Source of the DNA: an uncultured Oscillospiraceae bacterium
GTDB taxonomy: Bacteria; Bacillota; Clostridia; Oscillospirales; Oscillospiraceae
Assembly: GCA_934593275.1 (NCBI GenBank)
Contig: CAKTQE010000002.1
Span: 62,001 to 126,000, forward strand
Reading direction: 5' to 3'
DNA length: 64,000 bases
Part shown: in pieces, positions 52,990-62,918 of the stretch
How the letters are laid out: every line of letters starts with the position of its first letter
Numbering within the stretch: position 1 is the stretch's first letter
Notes under the pieces: model-generated
What the model was told of the DNA's origin: nothing
Seen by the model: only the letters and a program-made list of their open reading frames with translations
Databases searched by the model: none
Position numbers and translations under genes: made by a program

Positions 52990-54085
52990 CGCTGAAATCA
53001 TCGGCGCTTACGGCAATGGGCTTTTCCGCCGCCTTAGCGGGGGCCTTAGGCGCGCCGCCGGTGAGCTTCCAGAGATTCTCCCGAACCTCTGCCTCCACCT
53101 GCTCCGCCAGCTCCGGCCGCTCCTGCAGGAAGGCCTTTACGCTGTCCTTGCCCTGGCCGATGCGCTCGTCACCCATGCTGAACCAGCTGCCGCTTTTCTG
53201 AATAATCTCCATCTGCACCGCCAGGTCAATAAGTTCACTCCACTTGGAAATGCCCTGACCGTACATAATGTCAAACACGGCTTCCTTAAAGGGCGGGGCC
53301 ACCTTGTTTTTGACCACCTTGACCCGGGTCTTGTTGCCGATGACGTTGCCGCCCTCTTTAATGGCCTCAATGCGACGCACATCCAGACGAACGGAGGCGT
53401 AGAACTTGAGTGCATTGCCGCCGGTGGTGGTTTCGGGGTTGCCGTACATGACACCGATCTTCATACGCAGCTGGTTAATGAAGATGACCACGCAGTTGGT
53501 CTTGTTGATGGTACCGGCCAGTTTCCGCAATGCCTGGGACATGAGTCGGGCCTGGAGACCTACAAAGGTATCGCCCATTTCGCCCTCAATTTCCTGCTTG
53601 GGAACAAGAGCGGCTACGGAGTCCACGACCACCGCATCCACCGCACCGGAACGGACCAGGGCATCGGTGATTTCCAAAGCCTGCTCACCGGTATCCGGCT
53701 GGGAGACCAGCAGATTGTCAATATCCACCCCCAGGGCAGCGGCATAAACCGGGTCCAGGGCGTGTTCCGCATCCACGAAGGCCACTTCCCCGCCCCGCTT
53801 CTGGGCTTCTGCCAGAATGTGCAGGGCCAGCGTGGTCTTACCGGAGGATTCCGGGCCGTAAATCTCAATAATTCTGCCCTTGGGTACGCCGCCGATACCC
53901 AGCGCCGCATCCAGTGCCAGAGAGCCGGTGGGGATGGCCTCCACGTTCATTTCCGGGCGGTCACCCAGACGCATGACGGTTCCCTTTCCGAAGGTCTTGT
54001 CCAGCTGGGACAGGGCGGTCTGCAATGCCTTTTTCTTATCGGATGCAGGGGACGGTGCTTCATAGGGAGTCTTTTTTGTTGCCAT
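52979..54085 (-). CDS. recA: recombinase RecA
   Basis: 368 residues. Walker [12 protein letters not shown] (about residues 80-90), catalytic Glu and Walker B in [12 protein letters not shown] and [21 protein letters not shown], loop L2 region [27 protein letters not shown], and the C-terminal [14 protein letters not shown]. Acidic tail (SADDFSDED). It forms ATP-dependent filaments on single-stranded DNA for strand exchange and SOS control. No LexA-type operator is visible, since the gene sits inside a longer run; AAGGAACG precedes the ATG. Confidence 0.97.
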   Translation of the reverse strand: MATKKTPYEAPSPASDKKKALQTALSQLDKTFGKGTVMRLGDRPEMNVEAIPTGSLALDAALGIGGVPKGRIIEIYGPESSGKTTLALHILAEAQKRGGEVAFVDAEHALDPVYAAALGVDIDNLLVSQPDTGEQALEITDALVRSGAVDAVVVDSVAALVPKQEIEGEMGDTFVGLQARLMSQALRKLAGTINKTNCVVIFINQLRMKIGVMYGNPETTTGGNALKFYASVRLDVRRIEAIKEGGNVIGNKTRVKVVKNKVAPPFKEAVFDIMYGQGISKWSELIDLAVQMEIIQKSGSWFSMGDERIGQGKDSVKAFLQERPELAEQVEAEVRENLWKLTGGAPKAPAKAAEKPIAVSADDFSDED

Positions 54086-54087
54086 AT

Positions 54088-54957
54088 TTATCGTTCCTTC
54101 CTGCCGTACTGAGCCAGCACGGCGCGTTCTCTGTCGTTATAATCCCGGGTTCTTTCCAGGACCGTAAACCCATTCTCTTCCAGAATAGCGCACACCGCGT
54201 CCCCCTGGCCCATGCCGAATTCATAGCACAAAAAGCCCCCGGGTTTGAGAATGGAGCGGTAGCGTTCCGTAATGGACCGGTAAAAATCCAGGCCGTCCGG
54301 GCCGCCGTAAAGGGCCATGTGGGGTTCATAATTCTTGACGCTAGGAGGAAGCTCCTCCATTTCCCCGGCGGTAACATAGGGCGGATTGGACACGATCATG
54401 TCAAATTTCCCCAGAAAGGCCGGGGGGGCTTCCATGGCATCCACTTGGACGCAGCTGACTCTGCCCCCCAGGTGGTTGCGCTGAATATTTTTCCGGGCAA
54501 CGGAAAGGGCCTCTTTGGAAAGATCACCCAGAGTCACCCGGGCATCCTTTAACCGGCTGGCAATGGCCAGACCAATGCAGCCGGAGCCGCAGCACAAATC
54601 CAGAATGCGGGGATCCTGGTCTAAAAACAAAGCCCTGTGAATGGCCAGTTCTGCCAGTGCGCAGGTATCATCCCGGGGAATCAGCACCTGTGGCCCAACA
54701 TACAGCGGAAGACCGTAAAAATTCCACTCCCCCAGTACATAGGGCAGGGGTTCTCCTTGCCGGAGTCTGGTCAGAGCCTCATCTACCCGCTGACAGATTT
54801 CGGCACTGACGGGGCTGTTTTTTTCTGCCAGAAAAGCCTCCTGGGTCATGCCGGACAGGGTGCTTACCAAATCTCTTGCCATTGGCCCTGCCGACTCCGG
54901 GGACTCCGTGGCCAAAAGGCAGGCCCTGGTTTGCAGATACAGTTCTCCAAAGGTCAC
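54088..54957 (-). CDS. prmC: release factor glutamine methyltransferase
   Basis: 289 residues. N-terminal helical domain, then the AdoMet domain: [18 protein letters not shown] (motif I, about residues 118-135), and the N5-glutamine methyltransferase motif VSNPPYV, which binds the release factor Gln of the GGQ loop. It methylates RF1/RF2 to aid termination. Only 2 bp separate its stop from the recA ATG region, and its ATG overlaps the DUF1385 stop; the RF1 gene usually next to prmC is absent here. Confidence 0.94.
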   Translation of the reverse strand: MTFGELYLQTRACLLATESPESAGPMARDLVSTLSGMTQEAFLAEKNSPVSAEICQRVDEALTRLRQGEPLPYVLGEWNFYGLPLYVGPQVLIPRDDTCALAELAIHRALFLDQDPRILDLCCGSGCIGLAIASRLKDARVTLGDLSKEALSVARKNIQRNHLGGRVSCVQVDAMEAPPAFLGKFDMIVSNPPYVTAGEMEELPPSVKNYEPHMALYGGPDGLDFYRSITERYRSILKPGGFLCYEFGMGQGDAVCAILEENGFTVLERTRDYNDRERAVLAQYGRKER

Positions 54958-55949
54958 CAGCGATCTTCCCCCTCTTTTTCCGGCAGCACGGCCTGAACCG
55001 CGGCAATGCCTACCTCGATCATGGAGTCATCCGGCTCGTTGGTGGTAAAGTGCTGCAAATACATGCCGGGAGCGGTCAGGACTCTGGTAAATCCATTGTC
55101 ATGGCGGCCTGCCCAGCGGTTGAGTTCATAGGTAATGCTGACCACCAGCGGCAGCAGCAGCAGCTTGAAAAGGATCATCAGAAGCCGATACAGGAAGCTC
55201 CCCCGCATGGCAGCCAGCCCCGGGGCCAGGGACAGCAGCAGCGAAGATGCCATGGAGAAAACCAAAATGGAAATTACCATGACCACCAGCAGGAAGCTGG
55301 TACCGCAGCGGGGATGGAATCTGGTTTGCGCCCGGACGTTTTCTACCGTCAACGGTAGACCGCACTCGTAGCAGCGGATGGTCTTATGCTCCGCCCCATG
55401 GTAGGAAAACACCCGCTTCATATCTTTCATTCTGGAAATCAGCAGCATATAGCACAGGAATATGACCATGCGGATTAGGCCCTCCACCAGGTTCAGGCCC
55501 AGATTGCTTTTGATCCATTTGTCAAAAAAAGAGGCAATGGTCATGGGCAGCAGGAAAAACAGCAGAATGGACAGCCCCAGGCCCATGGCCACTGCCAGGC
55601 CTACCAGGGCTTTCTGGAATTTTTCGCCCCCCAGCTTTTTTTCAAGCCACAGGTCAAACTTGCTGGGTTCCTCCTGGGCTTCCTCCGGGGCCAGGTCCGC
55701 CGATCGCATAAGGGCTTTGACGCCCACCACTTGGGCATCAAAGAAATTGAAAACACCCCGGATAAAGGGCAGATTCTTAGGAGAACCCTTTGGGTGGAGC
55801 TTTCGGGGCGTTACTTCCAGGGTCAGGCCCTCCGCCCCACGGATGACCACCGCGTCCTTTTCCGGGCCACGCATCAGAATTCCCTCGATCAGTGCCTGAC
55901 CGCCGATGGAGGTCTTGAATTGTTCTTTTGTTTCTTGAGATTGATTCAT
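54954..55949 (-). CDS. DUF1385 membrane protein (YqhQ-like)
   Basis: 331 residues. Conserved N-terminal signature GGQALIEGILMRGP, then FIRGVFNFFDAQVVGVKALM, and the metal-like motif FSYHGAEHKTIRCYECG followed by TRFHPRCGTSFLLVVMV, with conserved His and Cys suitable for zinc. Four membrane segments are evident (LAVAMGLGLSILLFFLLP, MVIFLCYMLLIS, LVVMVISILVFSMASSLLLS, LMILFKLLLLPLVVSI). The family lies beside prmC and prfA in many Clostridia; its function is unknown. Overlaps prmC by four bases. Confidence 0.93.
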   Translation of the reverse strand: MNQSQETKEQFKTSIGGQALIEGILMRGPEKDAVVIRGAEGLTLEVTPRKLHPKGSPKNLPFIRGVFNFFDAQVVGVKALMRSADLAPEEAQEEPSKFDLWLEKKLGGEKFQKALVGLAVAMGLGLSILLFFLLPMTIASFFDKWIKSNLGLNLVEGLIRMVIFLCYMLLISRMKDMKRVFSYHGAEHKTIRCYECGLPLTVENVRAQTRFHPRCGTSFLLVVMVISILVFSMASSLLLSLAPGLAAMRGSFLYRLLMILFKLLLLPLVVSITYELNRWAGRHDNGFTRVLTAPGMYLQHFTTNEPDDSMIEVGIAAVQAVLPEKEGEDRW

Positions 55950-55961
55950 GTGGTTCCTTTC

Positions 55962-57392
55962 TCACTCCTGGGAAGCAGGCAGCGCAATGGTCACCAGGGT
56001 GCCGCCGCCCTCCGCGTTTTCCAGGGTCAGGGTGCCGCCGTGGAGCTGGACGATTTCGTCACAGACCGCCAGACCGATACCGGTACCCCGGGCCTTGGAG
56101 CTGCCTTTGTAGAACTTCTTTTTTACCAGCGGCAGCTCATCCTCCGGAATGCCGGGGCCAAAGTCCCGGATGCGGATCACGACCTGGTCATGTTCATAAG
56201 AAATGCTGGTTTCAATACGCTTGCCGTCCTTGCCATGCTTGGCGGCATTGTCTAAGATGTTCAAAAACACCTGCCGCAGCCGCTTGGGGTCACAGGAGAT
56301 TTCGGGAATGTCCTCATCGTTGTCCAGGTAATCCAATGTAATACCGTCCTGGGCCAGACGGCTGCCGTACATAAAGACCGTGTCCTCAAACTCGCCCCGA
56401 ATGTCCGCCTGCTCCATGGTCAGGGTCATGCGGCCATCCTGTAGTCTTGTAAAGTCCAGCAGTTCCATGACCATTTCCGTCAGGCGTTTGGCCTCGGAGG
56501 AAATGATTTTCAGGCCCTGGGCCGTGTCCGCGTCCAGACTTTCGTCTGCCAGCAAGGTCTCGCTCCAACCGTTGATAACGGTCAGAGGGGTCCGCAGCTC
56601 GTGGGACAGCTGGGAAATGAATTCCGCCTGCATTTTCTCATTCTGGCTGATTTTGACGGACATTTCGTTGATGGTCTCTGCCAGGTCCGCAATTTCGTCA
56701 TTGTATTTCGTTTTGATCTGTGCGCCGTAGCTGCCGTTGGCAATGCGCCGCGCCTTTTCGGTGATCTGCTCCACGGGAGTCATGACAGAGCGGATGAACA
56801 AAGAGCTTGTCAGCAAGACGATGGCCAGGGCCGCCGCCAGAACGGCCAGACTGACAAAGGCAATGCCCACGATCTGGCTGTCCATCACGGCGGTGGAGGT
56901 CACGAACCGCAGCACACCGATGACCTGGCCGTTGCTGTAAATCATGGGGCTGCTGACCGCCATGATCCGCTCCCCGGTGTCCGGGTCCCTGCCTACAAAG
57001 GGCTGAATGGAGCGGGTGGAAATGGCATCCTGAATTTCCGGCGTTCTGGGAGATACTGCCGCCCAGCTGCCGTAGGAGGAGGCCACGATTTTCCCCCACT
57101 GGTCAATAAACTGCAGTTCCAGCTTTTCCCCTTTTTCAAAGGTTTCGGCATAGGTGATGCAGGACTGATAGAACGAATCATAATCCTGCCCCATATACTC
57201 CTTAAAAAACTCCGTGGTACTGCGGGCGCGGTTTTGCAGATCCGCATCCATATTCCGGTAGCAGTAGGCGGCATAAGAGGCGGTAATAGCCGCCACGCAG
57301 ACCATGCCCACCGCCGTAATGACCACGGTGATATTGGTAAGCCAGCGTTTGTGCAGATTTCCGATTTTTTTGAATGTGATTGGAATTTTCAC
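55962..57392 (-). CDS. sensor histidine kinase (HAMP, HisKA, HATPase)
   Basis: 476 residues. Membrane helix 1 (ITVVITAVGMVCVAAITASYA), a 130-residue extracellular sensor with a cache-like look (residues about 45-165), membrane helix 2 (IVGIAFVSLAVLAAALAIVLL), HAMP (RSVMTPVEQITEKARRIANGSY), HisKA with QLSHELRTPLTVINGW, and HATPase (VFLNILDNAAKHG, VRIRDFGPGIPEDE, GTGIGLAVCDEIVQLHGG). It starts directly after the response regulator with no gap. The signal is unknown; the lipoprotein gene upstream may be a partner. Confidence 0.94.
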   Translation of the reverse strand: MKIPITFKKIGNLHKRWLTNITVVITAVGMVCVAAITASYAAYCYRNMDADLQNRARSTTEFFKEYMGQDYDSFYQSCITYAETFEKGEKLELQFIDQWGKIVASSYGSWAAVSPRTPEIQDAISTRSIQPFVGRDPDTGERIMAVSSPMIYSNGQVIGVLRFVTSTAVMDSQIVGIAFVSLAVLAAALAIVLLTSSLFIRSVMTPVEQITEKARRIANGSYGAQIKTKYNDEIADLAETINEMSVKISQNEKMQAEFISQLSHELRTPLTVINGWSETLLADESLDADTAQGLKIISSEAKRLTEMVMELLDFTRLQDGRMTLTMEQADIRGEFEDTVFMYGSRLAQDGITLDYLDNDEDIPEISCDPKRLRQVFLNILDNAAKHGKDGKRIETSISYEHDQVVIRIRDFGPGIPEDELPLVKKKFYKGSSKARGTGIGLAVCDEIVQLHGGTLTLENAEGGGTLVTIALPASQE

Positions 57393-58079
57393 TTATGCGC
57401 CCCACTTGTAGCCCAAGCCCCAGACGGTGGTGATATAGGTGGGATTGGCCGTATCGTCCTCGATTTTAATACGCAGACGGCGAATATTCACGTCTACGAT
57501 CTTCAGTTCTCCATCGTAATCCTTGCCCCAAACGGCAGAGAGAATATCTTCCCGGGAAAGTGCTCTGCCGGGATTTTGCATAAAGAGCTTCAAAATGGCG
57601 TACTCCACCTGGGTCAGACGAATGCGGTTGCCCGCCTTTTCCAGGGTGTGGTTCCGGGTGTTCATCACGAAAGGGCCCTGGGTCAGAAGCTCCGGACTGG
57701 CGGCACTGTCGCCGCCAATGCGGCGGTAGAGGGCGTCAATACGGGCGGTAAGCTCCGCCGGGGAGAAAGGCTTGGTCACATAGTCATCGGCCCCGGTCAT
57801 CAGGCCCGTGACCTTGTCCATTTCCTGGGTCCGGGCGGTGAGCATGATGATGCCCATCTGCTTATTGGTGGCCCGAATGCGGCGGCAAACCTCAAATCCA
57901 TCAATATCCGGCAGCATAATATCCAGAATGGCCACGCCAATATCCGGGTTCTCTGCCAGACGGTCCAGAGCCGCCTGACCCGTACCGGCCTCCACCACAT
58001 CGTAACCGGCCCGGCGAAGATTGATCACCACGAAATTGCGGATGTTCTCTTCATCTTCCAAAATCAAAACCTTTTTCAT
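57393..58079 (-). CDS. OmpR/PhoB-type response regulator
   Basis: 228 residues. Receiver: acidic pair in VLILEDEENI, phospho-acceptor Asp in VAILDIMLPDIDGFEVC (about D51), Thr in IIMLTARTQ, Lys in YVTKPFSPAEL. C-terminal winged helix (RLTQVEYAILKLFMQNPGRALSREDIL, and VDVNIRRLRIKIEDDTANPTYITTVWGLGYKW). It works with the kinase that follows immediately. 11 bp separate it from the upstream lipoprotein gene, so all three form one transcript. Confidence 0.95.
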   Translation of the reverse strand: MKKVLILEDEENIRNFVVINLRRAGYDVVEAGTGQAALDRLAENPDIGVAILDIMLPDIDGFEVCRRIRATNKQMGIIMLTARTQEMDKVTGLMTGADDYVTKPFSPAELTARIDALYRRIGGDSAASPELLTQGPFVMNTRNHTLEKAGNRIRLTQVEYAILKLFMQNPGRALSREDILSAVWGKDYDGELKIVDVNIRRLRIKIEDDTANPTYITTVWGLGYKWGA

Positions 58080-58090
58080 ATGCTACCTCT

Positions 58091-59416
58091 TTATCCTTCT
58101 TGTTTCCAGTCTGTACCGATCAAGCGGAACGACTTGATCAGGCTTTCCTGGGTAATGCCGTTGACTCCGGAGCCAACCTCCAGTTTTCCGGCAAAAATCA
58201 CATTGTCACCGCTGTAAATGGGGAATCGGTTCTGCTCTGTGGCCAGCTTCTCCCGGTCCTTTCCGGTAAAGGAATAGATGGAGAACAGGGCTGCGGCAGA
58301 GGTGCCGGTTTCGTCCCACAGATAGAAGGTATAGCTGCTGCTTTCCTTGGAAACGGCCAGCCGCTCCACGGCCAGGGCATCCATTTTTAGCAGTAAGTAC
58401 CAGCCTCCGTCCACATTATGGAACGTAAAGGCTTTTTGAATTTCGTAGCCCTCGGAATCGATGGCGTACCAGTATACCAGCTGTTGGGGTTTGGCATCGG
58501 CCTGGTTGGGGGCCGGGCGAATTTCCATCAGGCTGGGCATTTCCATCACGCCGTCATCATCAATATCCTCCATATAGAGGTAATAATTCCGCAGGGTCTC
58601 CACGCTATAGGAAAGCTTGCCGCCGCTGTTCAGATTGGTCAGATTTCCGTTCTGAATGGTCAGCACATCCGTGACGATGGCACTGTCGTGAAAGACGCTG
58701 GAAATGTACAGGGCCGGTTCCCCGCTTTGCAGACGGCTGACCTTGGTGCGCTTGATTTGGTCCACCCGCTGGGAGAGCCGCACTTCCTTGGAGCGGACCA
58801 TGGCGTTATCCACATAGGAATAGACCACGGCAGAACCGTAGGAGGCCTCCGTATCCCCCTCCCGCAGCACCATCAAATCCGCTTTTCCGTCAGAATCCAT
58901 ATCCGTTGTATAGAATTTTGCGTAAATGGTATTGATCAGCTGATTGCTCTGGCCCTCGGCAAAGGAGAACACCGCGGCGATACGCATCATCTGGTCCCCC
59001 AGGCGGCGGCCTACCACCAGCTCACAGCCGGGGTTGCCGTCAATATCCACATAATCCACCTGTTCAAAGGCAGCACCGTTCATCTGGATCATCTCTGCCA
59101 GTTCGTAGTGCTGATCCTCGGTTTCGTGGAAAATCAGTATTTTTAAAGGCTTGTCGGACTTTCCCTTGGCGAAAACCAGGTATTCCTGCCGTCCGTCCCC
59201 GTCCAGATCCGCGCTTTGGACCGTCTGCTGATTGTCGCCATAGGTCGGGGAGGCAAAGGTCAGCCCCACCATGGCTTGCTCAATGGTGCTTTGCAGCAGC
59301 GTATATTCCTGGGCCCGCCGGGGGATCTGGTACATATCCTCCACCGTGCGATAGCCACAGCCGGACAGCAGCGAAGCGGCTGCCAGGAGGCCCGCAATGA
59401 TTTTTTTCCTTTTCAA
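58091..59416 (-). CDS. VCBS/FG-GAP-like repeat lipoprotein linked to a two-component system
   Basis: 441 residues from TTG 59414-59416, behind AAGGGAG; the frame is open to 59467 but that part is upstream of the -10 box. Lipobox LLSGCG after a KRKK start marks a lipoprotein. The mature protein has several Asp-rich loops of calcium-binding FG-GAP/VCBS style: ADLDGDGRQEYLVF, VDIDGNPGCELVVG, TDMDSDGKADLMVL, EDIDDDGVMEMPSL, suggesting a beta-propeller. Ligand unknown. As the first gene before a regulator and kinase, it may be a cell-surface input to the kinase; this is inference. Confidence 0.8.
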   Translation of the reverse strand: MKRKKIIAGLLAAASLLSGCGYRTVEDMYQIPRRAQEYTLLQSTIEQAMVGLTFASPTYGDNQQTVQSADLDGDGRQEYLVFAKGKSDKPLKILIFHETEDQHYELAEMIQMNGAAFEQVDYVDIDGNPGCELVVGRRLGDQMMRIAAVFSFAEGQSNQLINTIYAKFYTTDMDSDGKADLMVLREGDTEASYGSAVVYSYVDNAMVRSKEVRLSQRVDQIKRTKVSRLQSGEPALYISSVFHDSAIVTDVLTIQNGNLTNLNSGGKLSYSVETLRNYYLYMEDIDDDGVMEMPSLMEIRPAPNQADAKPQQLVYWYAIDSEGYEIQKAFTFHNVDGGWYLLLKMDALAVERLAVSKESSSYTFYLWDETGTSAAALFSIYSFTGKDREKLATEQNRFPIYSGDNVIFAGKLEVGSGVNGITQESLIKSFRLIGTDWKQEG

Positions 59417-59447
59417 TGCACCAGCTCCCTTCCGTTGGTCACAGAAT

Positions 59448-59456
59448 ATTATAACA
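59448..59456 (-). promoter_or_regulatory. extended -10 promoter of the lipoprotein/two-component operon
   Basis: Minus strand TGTTATAAT (TATAAT at 59448-59453), about 32 bp before the TTG start and 24 bp after the dnaE stop; this rules out starts upstream of 59440. Confidence 0.65.
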
Positions 59457-59476
59457 CATTTTTCCAAAATGAAAAG

Positions 59477-62400
59477 CTATTTTAGAACAACATTCCCCTC
59501 GCCCAGTACCCTTTTCAGTTCCAGCAGCATATTCTCCCGAAACTGGCAGGCTGTACCCCGGCGAGCCCGGGTATCTTCAAAGAACAGCACCGTTTTTTGG
59601 GTTCCCGGGAACATATTGAGGATGGCCTTGATCTTGGGGTAGAGTTTTCCATCCTCTGAGGGAAGCCGAAGATAGAGGGTACTGGCACAGTCCGGGCAAG
59701 CTTCCTGGGACTGGCCCTCAAAATCAGAAATGGGTCTGACCCGATTGATGAGAATCTGAGGCTCCTTGTCGTCCCGGAGGGACAGTCTGCCCGTTACCAC
59801 CACAGGGCTATTCTCCCGGATATAGCCGCCATACTGGCCGATGACGCTGGAAAAGGCCAGCATTTCAATGGAGGCCGTATCGTCTTCCAACGTCACATAG
59901 GCCATTATGGAGTTATTGCGGGTGGTTTTGGTTTTGACCACCTGAATGATGCCCGCCACGCTGACGATTTGTTCATCCTCAAAAGGCCGGTCCTCCCGCA
60001 TCAGCTCCGCAATGGGAACCACATGGGTATTTTGGAGTAGTTTGCGGTAATCGTCCATGGGATGGCCTGAGAGATAAATGCCGGTGGTTTCCTTTTCCAT
60101 GGCCATACACTCGGCTTTGGAATACTCCGGTCTTCTTGGGATTTCCATTTTCCCCGGACCCTGGTCCGTATCCAGCATGGAAAACAGGCCCATTTGCCCT
60201 TCCAGATTCCGCTTTCGGGAAGAAGAAATGGCATCCATCATGCCTTCATAAGCACCGATCAGCTCACTGCGGTGATAGCCAAAGCAGTCCATGGCACCGC
60301 AGCGGATCAGGTTTTCCACCGCCCGCTTGTTCAGCTCTCCCTCGTCCATCCGTTCCAGGAAATCCTGCATGGAACGGAACGGGCCATCCTGGTCCCGCTT
60401 GGCTGCCATGCTGCGGATCAAGGCTCTGCCGATGTTTTTAACGGCACCCAACCCAAAGCGGATGCCCCCCTCCTCTACGGAGAAATGGTCCTGGGAGTGG
60501 TTGATATCCGGGCTTAACAGGGCAATGCCCAGTTCCTTGCACTCGGCAATGTAGGTAGAGATTTTTACCGCCGAATCCAGCACGGAGGTCATCAGGGCCG
60601 CCATATACTGCCGGGGATAGTGGCACTTGAGGTAGGCGGTCTGATAAGCCACCACCGCATAGCACACGGCGTGGGATTTATTAAAGGCGTAGTTGGCGAA
60701 ATCCACGATCTCGTCATAAATAGACTGGGCTGCCGTCTCGGAAACGCCCTTGGCGATGGCACCGGAAATCCCCTGCTGCCGGTCTCCATAAACAAAGACC
60801 TTCCGCTCCTCCTCAATGACTTTCATCTTCTTTTTGGAGATGGCCCGGCGAATGTTGTCGGCCTGGCCCATGGTATAGCCGCCCAGGGTCCTGAAAATCT
60901 CAATGACCTGCTCCTGGTAGACGATACAGCCGTAAGTCACCCGGAGAATCGGCTCCAGCAAAGGCGTTTTGTAGGTCACCTTGGAGGCATCCAGCTTGTT
61001 GGCGACAAACCGGGGAATGGAGTCCATAGGGCCGGGGCGGTAGAGGGCCACGATAGCGGTAATGTCTTCAATGGAGCTGGGCTTCATGCTGATACATACA
61101 CCGGTCATACCGGCGGATTCCATCTGGAAAACGCCCTGGGTCTTGCCCTCGGAGAGCATGGCAAAGGTCTCCGGGTCGTTATCCGGGATATGCGCCACGG
61201 AAAACGCCGGATCTTTCTGCCGGATCTGCTCTTCCGCATCCTGAATGACCGTCAGGTTCCGCAGACCCAGGAAGTCCATTTTAAGCAGGCCCAGCTCCTC
61301 AATGGTGGTCATGGTATACTGGGTGACCACCGTATCATCGTTTTTAGACAGGGGTACATAGCTGCACACCGGTTTTGCCGTGATCACCACACCGGCGGCA
61401 TGGGTGGAGGAATTGCGGGGCATACCCTCCAAACGCATGGCAATATCCACCAGCTTGTGGACCCGCTCATCCCCGTTGTAAAGCTCCCGGAATTTGGGAG
61501 ATTCTTCCAATGCGGATTTTAAGGTCACATGAGGCCCGGCGGGTACCAGCTTGGCCACCACATCGGTCTCGGCAAAGGTAAAATTCAAAACCCTGCCCAC
61601 GTCCCGGATGGCACCCCGGGCGGCCATGGTGCCGAAGGTCACGATCTGGGCCACATGGTCCGCGCCGTACTTTCTGTAAACATAGTCAATGACCTCGCCC
61701 CGGCGTTCCTGGCAGAAATCCGTATCGAAATCCGGCATACTGACCCGCTCCGGGTTCAGGAAGCGTTCAAAAATCAGGCCGTATTTCATGGGGTCCACTT
61801 CGGTGATGTGGATGCAGTAGGCCACAATAGAACCGGCACCGGAACCACGGCCCGGGCCTACCGGGATCCCCGCCTCCTTGGCGTAATGAATGAAATCCCA
61901 GACGATGAGGTAATAGTTCACATAGCCCATGGAGCTGATGACGCTGATCTCATACTCCATCCGCTCCCTGTATTCCTTGGGAGCCTGGGGGTAACGCTCC
62001 CGGAAGCCCTCGTCACAGAGCTTTCGGAAGTATTCTTCATTGGTGTAACCCTCCGGCACCGGAAAGGCCGGAAGCTGGTATTCGTGGAATGTGAATTCCA
62101 CATTGCACATATCCGCGATTTTGACCGTATTCTCAAAGGCCTCCTCGCAGCCGGGGAAAAGGGTGCGGAGTTCTTCTTCGCTTTTCAGATAAAATTCCTG
62201 GGTTTCAAACCGCATCCGGTTCAAATCATCCATGGTTTTCCCGGTTTGGATGCACAATAGGATATCCTGCACATCCGCGTCCTCTTTCCGCAGGTAATGG
62301 GCGTCATTGGTCACCACCAGCGGCAGCCCCGTCTCCCGGGCCAGCCGCATCAGGCCCTGGTTCACAGGCCGCTGAGAGGCAATGCCGTGATCCTGGAGTT

Positions 62401-62917
62401 CCAGGTAGAAATGCTCCGGCCCAAAAATCCGGGAAAGCTCCTGGGCAAAGCGAGTCGCCTGGTCGTAGTCCTCATTCAGGAGGGCCTGGGGAATGGCACC
62501 GCCCAGACAGGCAGACAGGGCAATCAGCCCCTCATGGTGGGCTTCCAACAGTTCCATGTCCACCCGAGGCTTTCCGTAGAATCCATTCAGAAAGGCCTGG
62601 GAAACCAGATAGCACAGGTTTTCGTAGCCCGTTCTGTTTTCACACAGCAGTACCAGATGGTAGGGGTCATTGTCAATGCCATGAACCCGGTCTGACATCC
62701 GGCGGCGGGCCAGATAGACCTCGCACCCGATAATGGGCTTGACCCCGGCGGCCTTGGCGGCCTTGTAAAAATCAATGCAGCCGTACATTACGCCGTGGTC
62801 CGTCAGGGCAATGGCACTCTGGCCCAGCTCTTTCACCCGGTCCATCATGCCGTCAATGCGGCAGGCTCCATCCAAAAGGCTGTATTCACTATGGACATGC
62901 AGATGTACAAAGCTCAT
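59477..62917 (-). CDS. dnaE: DNA polymerase III alpha subunit, DnaE type
   Basis: 1146 residues from ATG 62915-62917 behind AAGGAGGCG. N-terminal PHP domain (FVHLHVHSEYSLLDGACRI, ALTDHGVMYG), catalytic palm with the Asp pair in VSMPDFDTDFCQERR, then the fingers (NKSHAVCYAVVAYQTAYLK), helix-hairpin-helix part (GEGELNKRAVENLIRCGAMDC-like region), and a C-terminal OB fold (VSVAGIIQVVKTKTTRNN). It lacks the exonuclease insertion of PolC. In Bacillota DnaE usually starts strands and PolC extends them; whether a PolC gene exists elsewhere is unknown. Its ribosome site overlaps the end of whiA. Confidence 0.96.
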   Translation of the reverse strand: MSFVHLHVHSEYSLLDGACRIDGMMDRVKELGQSAIALTDHGVMYGCIDFYKAAKAAGVKPIIGCEVYLARRRMSDRVHGIDNDPYHLVLLCENRTGYENLCYLVSQAFLNGFYGKPRVDMELLEAHHEGLIALSACLGGAIPQALLNEDYDQATRFAQELSRIFGPEHFYLELQDHGIASQRPVNQGLMRLARETGLPLVVTNDAHYLRKEDADVQDILLCIQTGKTMDDLNRMRFETQEFYLKSEEELRTLFPGCEEAFENTVKIADMCNVEFTFHEYQLPAFPVPEGYTNEEYFRKLCDEGFRERYPQAPKEYRERMEYEISVISSMGYVNYYLIVWDFIHYAKEAGIPVGPGRGSGAGSIVAYCIHITEVDPMKYGLIFERFLNPERVSMPDFDTDFCQERRGEVIDYVYRKYGADHVAQIVTFGTMAARGAIRDVGRVLNFTFAETDVVAKLVPAGPHVTLKSALEESPKFRELYNGDERVHKLVDIAMRLEGMPRNSSTHAAGVVITAKPVCSYVPLSKNDDTVVTQYTMTTIEELGLLKMDFLGLRNLTVIQDAEEQIRQKDPAFSVAHIPDNDPETFAMLSEGKTQGVFQMESAGMTGVCISMKPSSIEDITAIVALYRPGPMDSIPRFVANKLDASKVTYKTPLLEPILRVTYGCIVYQEQVIEIFRTLGGYTMGQADNIRRAISKKKMKVIEEERKVFVYGDRQQGISGAIAKGVSETAAQSIYDEIVDFANYAFNKSHAVCYAVVAYQTAYLKCHYPRQYMAALMTSVLDSAVKISTYIAECKELGIALLSPDINHSQDHFSVEEGGIRFGLGAVKNIGRALIRSMAAKRDQDGPFRSMQDFLERMDEGELNKRAVENLIRCGAMDCFGYHRSELIGAYEGMMDAISSSRKRNLEGQMGLFSMLDTDQGPGKMEIPRRPEYSKAECMAMEKETTGIYLSGHPMDDYRKLLQNTHVVPIAELMREDRPFEDEQIVSVAGIIQVVKTKTTRNNSIMAYVTLEDDTASIEMLAFSSVIGQYGGYIRENSPVVVTGRLSLRDDKEPQILINRVRPISDFEGQSQEACPDCASTLYLRLPSEDGKLYPKIKAILNMFPGTQKTVLFFEDTRARRGTACQFRENMLLELKRVLGEGNVVLK

Positions 62918-62918
62918 G

